A DNA stretch of 44,718 nt, taken from the NCBI GenBank assembly GCA_002717385.1, contig PBDR01000027.1:1-44718 (forward strand), given 5' to 3'. Made by a program: the position numbers and the translations under genes. The notes under the pieces are model-generated. The model was not told the origin of the DNA. It ran no database searches and was given only the letters and a program-made list of their open reading frames with translations. Each line of letters starts with the position of its first letter. Within the stretch, counting starts at the first letter, position 1. Source of the stretch: Chloroflexota bacterium (GTDB lineage Bacteria > Chloroflexota > Dehalococcoidia > Lucifugimonadales > Lucifugimonadaceae). Positions 42,124 through 44,718 of this stretch are shown here, in pieces.

Positions 42124-42822
42124 ATGAAAATTTTAGTTACTTCGGCAAAATCAAATATTTCTAAGAAGATTATTATGGATCTGAAAAAAAATCATGATGT
42201 TATTTCAACTGATGTTTCTGGTCAAAATAATCATAATTTTGTTCAGTGTCAATTGGATGAATTACGTGATACAGATTTATTATTGAAAGATGTAGATATT
42301 ATTATAAACATTGGTTATGATGGCCAATCAGGTTCAGATAAAATTCTAATAGATTATTACACTAGATGTATTTATAATTTATTATGGTCAGCTTCAGAAA
42401 ATGGTGTTAGTAGAGTTATAAATATTAGTACTTTGAAGCTTTTTGAAACCTGTTATGAAAATTTAGCGATAACCGAAAATTGGTCTACACATCCAATTTC
42501 TTCCGATGTAAATATTTTATGTGCGTACCTATGTGAGATGGTCCACAAAGAATTTGCAAGAGATAAAAAGATTAAAGTTACAAATATCAGGATAGGCTTT
42601 GGTGATTCTAACTCGACTTCATTTTTATCTGATGGAGATTTATTGAAATATCTTGAATTAATTATCAATTACAAACAACAAATTAAGAAAACTCCATATC
42701 AAGTGCCACCACAATATTGGGAAACTATACACATACAATCTAAAGTACCTAATCAAAGATTTATAACTAAAAAATTTGACAGTATATTTGATCAATTTAG
42801 AAAGAATAAAAATAAAGAATGA
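42124..42822 (+). CDS. short SDR/epimerase-like protein, active site degenerate
   Basis: 232 residues with an extended-SDR (NAD-dependent epimerase) fold: an opening strand, DVDIIINIG, VSRVINIST and the late R-I-G-F-G stretch. The cofactor loop reads TSAKSNISKK in place of GGxGxxG, and the YxxxK place is Y135-LCE-M139. It therefore probably lacks catalysis. The frame is intact and its stop overlaps the next gene by four bases (ATGA). It may form a heterodimer or regulate the intact SDR that follows. It could instead be an enzyme with changed chemistry. Confidence 0.7.
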   Translation: MKILVTSAKSNISKKIIMDLKKNHDVISTDVSGQNNHNFVQCQLDELRDTDLLLKDVDIIINIGYDGQSGSDKILIDYYTRCIYNLLWSASENGVSRVINISTLKLFETCYENLAITENWSTHPISSDVNILCAYLCEMVHKEFARDKKIKVTNIRIGFGDSNSTSFLSDGDLLKYLELIINYKQQIKKTPYQVPPQYWETIHIQSKVPNQRFITKKFDSIFDQFRKNKNKE

Positions 42823-43610
42823 AAGTTTTAATATTAGGTGGTAATGGAATGCTTGGACCATGGGTTGTGAAAGCAATGAAAACTCGACATGAAATACTTC
42901 TTACAGATATTAATTCACCTCCAAAATCATATAAAGGAGAATTCATGAAACTTTCTGTTGACGATGTTGAAGGAGTTGTCAATGCAGCTAAAGGAATGGA
43001 TATTATAGTCAATTTATCAGTTTTACGACCACATAGAAGAATTGCTTTTGAAGTTAATACTTTAGGGAATTATTCAATGATGATTGCAGCTAGAGAGAAT
43101 AATATTTCAAAAGTAATTAATACTGGTCCACATTTTCAGTTGGTGGGTCCACAATATGAGGAATGGGATTTTAATTTGAATCCTGATATGCCACCACAGC
43201 CAGGAACTAGATTATATGCTTTGAGTAAATCTCTTGGTCAAGAAGTTTGTCGAGTTTTTACTGAAGATAATAACATTCATGTAATAACCTTGCTTTACTA
43301 CAATATGAAACATCATTGGGATCTAAGTGGTCCAGAGCAAGAAAATATAGATTATCATTTGGATATGAATGTACCATATAGTACTACTTGGCCTGATTGT
43401 GGAGAAGCTGTTAGATGTGCAGTAGAAACTCCAATAGAAAAGTTGAATTCAAGATGTGAAACATTTTTTATTTTACCAGAATTACCCCACAAAAAATTTA
43501 ACAGTTCGAAAACTTTTGTTGTTCTGGGATGGAAGCCCATGTATAAACTTGAATCTCTTTGGACTAAATCAAACAGAAAGCCTGAAAATAATAATACCGA
43601 AGCTTTTTAA
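42819..43610 (+). CDS. NAD(P)-dependent epimerase/dehydratase (extended SDR)
   Basis: 263 residues. The cofactor loop LGGNGMLG (6-13) and the catalytic Y133-ALS-K137 are intact, with Asp30 in LTDINSP favouring NAD. It begins four bases inside the preceding SDR-like gene, so the pair is translated together. Likely a sugar or sugar-acid epimerase/dehydrogenase ending the operon. It ends 16 bp from convergent pntB; an imperfect AGACA...TGTCT dyad there is too weak to call a terminator. Confidence 0.88.
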   Translation: MKVLILGGNGMLGPWVVKAMKTRHEILLTDINSPPKSYKGEFMKLSVDDVEGVVNAAKGMDIIVNLSVLRPHRRIAFEVNTLGNYSMMIAARENNISKVINTGPHFQLVGPQYEEWDFNLNPDMPPQPGTRLYALSKSLGQEVCRVFTEDNNIHVITLLYYNMKHHWDLSGPEQENIDYHLDMNVPYSTTWPDCGEAVRCAVETPIEKLNSRCETFFILPELPHKKFNSSKTFVVLGWKPMYKLESLWTKSNRKPENNNTEAF

Positions 43611-43626
43611 GACATATGTTTTTTGT

Positions 43627-44718
43627 CTAAAGGGTTTTAATTTCCCTAATTATTTCTTCAATAGAATTTTTTGCATCACCAAAAAGCATGAATGTTTTTT
43701 CTAGATGAAAAAGATCATTTTCTATACCAGAAAATCCTGATGCCATACTTCTTTTTAAAATTATTACTGACTGAGCCTGATCAACATTTAATACAGGCAT
43801 TCCATAAATTGGACTGGAACTATTATTTTTTGCTGCAGGATTGGTAACGTCATTTGCACCAATAACTAATACGATATCTGTTCTTTGGAATTCACCATTA
43901 ATTTCGTCTAAGTCCTTTAATTCTTCATAAGGGACATTAGCTTCAGCTAAAAGGACATTCATATGTCCTGGCATTCGACCTGCTACAGGGTGGATAGCAT
44001 ATTTTACCGAAGAACCATTTGATTTTAATATATCGGAAAGTTCTCTTAACTGGTGCTGTGCTTGAGCTACTGCAAGACCATAACCAGGTACTATTATTAT
44101 CGATTGTGCGTATTCTAACATCATAGAAACATCTAAGGCAGAAGCTGATTTTATGGGTTTAGTCTCTTTTATTTGATGTATTGAATTTGATTCTTCTTTA
44201 ATACCAAACCCGCCGAACATAACATTTACTAGTGATCTATTCATAGCTCTTGTCATGATTCTAGTAAGAATTAAACCGGAAGCCCCTACTAGTGACCCTG
44301 CTATTATCAACATATTATTATGCAGTACAAAACCTGTTGCTGCGGCAGCTATTCCTGAATAGGAATTTAGTAACGCTACTACTACTGGCATATCAGCCCC
44401 ACCTATTGGTATTACGAGCAAAATTCCTAGCAGTAAACAAAAAGCTACACAGTAATATAGTACATATTGATTTGATGGGTTTATCGTCAACCAAATTATG
44501 GAGATTATGATCAAGATAAAAAGAAAACTATTGAAGATATTTCTTATAGGTAAAAGTATTGGCTGGCCTTTAACTATACCTTGAAGTTTACCAAATGCTA
44601 TAAAGCTTCCTGTTAAAGTTACAGTACCAATAACAATTGAAATCATTACTGTAATTACTGATTCCAAACTTGGATTGTATTCTAATTTTAATTTGTTTTG
44701 ATATTCTACTATGGCAAC
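43627..44718 (-). CDS. pntB: NAD(P) transhydrogenase beta subunit, N-terminal part beyond the window
   Basis: The frame is open to the right window edge, so this is the C-terminal ~363 residues of a protein of about 460. It couples proton flow to hydride transfer between NADH and NADP+. Visible are the last membrane helices (VTLTGSFIAFGKLQG, VIPIGGADMPVVVALLNSYSG, VASGLILTRIM-like) and the complete NADP(H)-binding domain III: VPGYGLAVAQAQ, HPVAGRMPGHMNVLLAEA, GANDVTNPAA and KRSMASGFSGIEN. The TTG at 44667 is not a real start, since coding continues upstream as ...KLKLEYNPSLESV. pntA is presumably upstream, to the right. Confidence 0.95.
   Translation of the reverse strand, partial: VAIVEYQNKLKLEYNPSLESVITVMISIVIGTVTLTGSFIAFGKLQGIVKGQPILLPIRNIFNSFLFILIIISIIWLTINPSNQYVLYYCVAFCLLLGILLVIPIGGADMPVVVALLNSYSGIAAAATGFVLHNNMLIIAGSLVGASGLILTRIMTRAMNRSLVNVMFGGFGIKEESNSIHQIKETKPIKSASALDVSMMLEYAQSIIIVPGYGLAVAQAQHQLRELSDILKSNGSSVKYAIHPVAGRMPGHMNVLLAEANVPYEELKDLDEINGEFQRTDIVLVIGANDVTNPAAKNNSSSPIYGMPVLNVDQAQSVIILKRSMASGFSGIENDLFHLEKTFMLFGDAKNSIEEIIREIKTL

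Noticed and set aside
33696-43610. Horizontal-transfer island (mobile element, integrase, terminal repeats)
   Set aside because: No transposase, integrase, IS ends or tRNA duplication was found; base composition looks even by eye.
43611-43640. Hairpin terminator between the SDR gene and pntB
   Set aside because: The AGACA...TGTCT dyad is only 5 bp with an A/T-rich loop and no clean T-tract.
43627-44667. pntB as a complete gene starting at TTG 44667
   Set aside because: The coding frame continues to the window edge and the family is about 100 residues longer, so it is cut by the window.
1-44718. Selenoprotein gene or tRNA-Sec to go with SelB
   Set aside because: No reading frame here continues through a TGA with homology on both sides, and no long-variable-arm tRNA of about 90-95 nt was seen in the gaps.
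1-44718. CRISPR array near the Cas4-like nuclease
   Set aside because: No set of 25-40-bp repeats with regular spacers exists; the 19-bp-phased TTACAyG motifs are too short and few.

Overview
The window is compact, AT-rich bacterial chromosome (about one third GC by eye). It carries about 41 protein genes and three tRNA genes, with no rRNA, prophage, insertion sequence or CRISPR array. The housekeeping genes (L19, PriA, SecDF, YchF, HolA, riboflavin genes) show an ordinary bacterium. Several traits suggest a streamlined marine Chloroflexota of the SAR202 type: enolase-superfamily paralogues, a creatininase-family amidase, a sulfatase, SMP-30, amidohydrolase, GMC and 2-hydroxyacid dehydrogenase genes, plus a PriA without ATPase motifs. 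That assignment is inference from gene content; there is no rRNA here to confirm it.

Layout. 1-7247 (+): the end of rplS with a repeat-rich N-terminal extension, then ATPase-degenerate priA, def, secD, secF and nfo. 7242-12579 (-): a probable operon ychF, orphan, hemW, selB, orphan. 12705-14553 (+): holA overlapping a TPR lipoprotein gene. 14563-16527 (-): a beta-propeller and an enolase-superfamily dehydratase/racemase. 16589-17371 (+): uppP. 17378-18436 (-): a D-2-hydroxyacid dehydrogenase. 18596-22820 (+): an M42-type peptidase, a ThDP enzyme and an amidase. tRNA-Glu(CTC) and tRNA-Gln(CTG) then flank a small lipoprotein, followed by a DapA-like aldolase. 24732-28766 (-): dcd, ribD, ribE, ribBA, ribH. 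After that come a signal peptidase with a probable non-ATG start, a GMC oxidoreductase, an amidohydrolase, tRNA-Lys(TTT), a PD-(D/E)XK nuclease with repeats in front of it, and an orphan TIM-barrel-like protein.

34806-43610 holds YaaA, an aldo/keto reductase, a second enolase-superfamily protein (-), and a six-gene + strand operon: creatininase-family, sulfatase, CobO-type adenosyltransferase, SMP-30 lactonase and two SDR proteins, one degenerate. The window ends inside pntB (-).

How the genes may work together. Lactonase, acid-sugar dehydratase, DapA-like aldolase, aldo/keto reductase, 2-hydroxyacid dehydrogenase and SDRs are the enzyme types of non-phosphorylative sugar-acid breakdown. The sulfatase, amidases and amidohydrolase could trim substituted precursors. 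No transporter or regulator is linked to them, so substrates cannot be named. Genes are packed tightly: convergent neighbours lie 1-16 bases apart or overlap, and I saw no strong intrinsic terminators.

The items most worth a second look are the ATPase-dead PriA, the sulfatase-CobO-SMP30-SDR pair operon, the 19-bp-phased repeats before the four-cysteine nuclease gene, the signal peptidase start, and the orphan coupled to selB.
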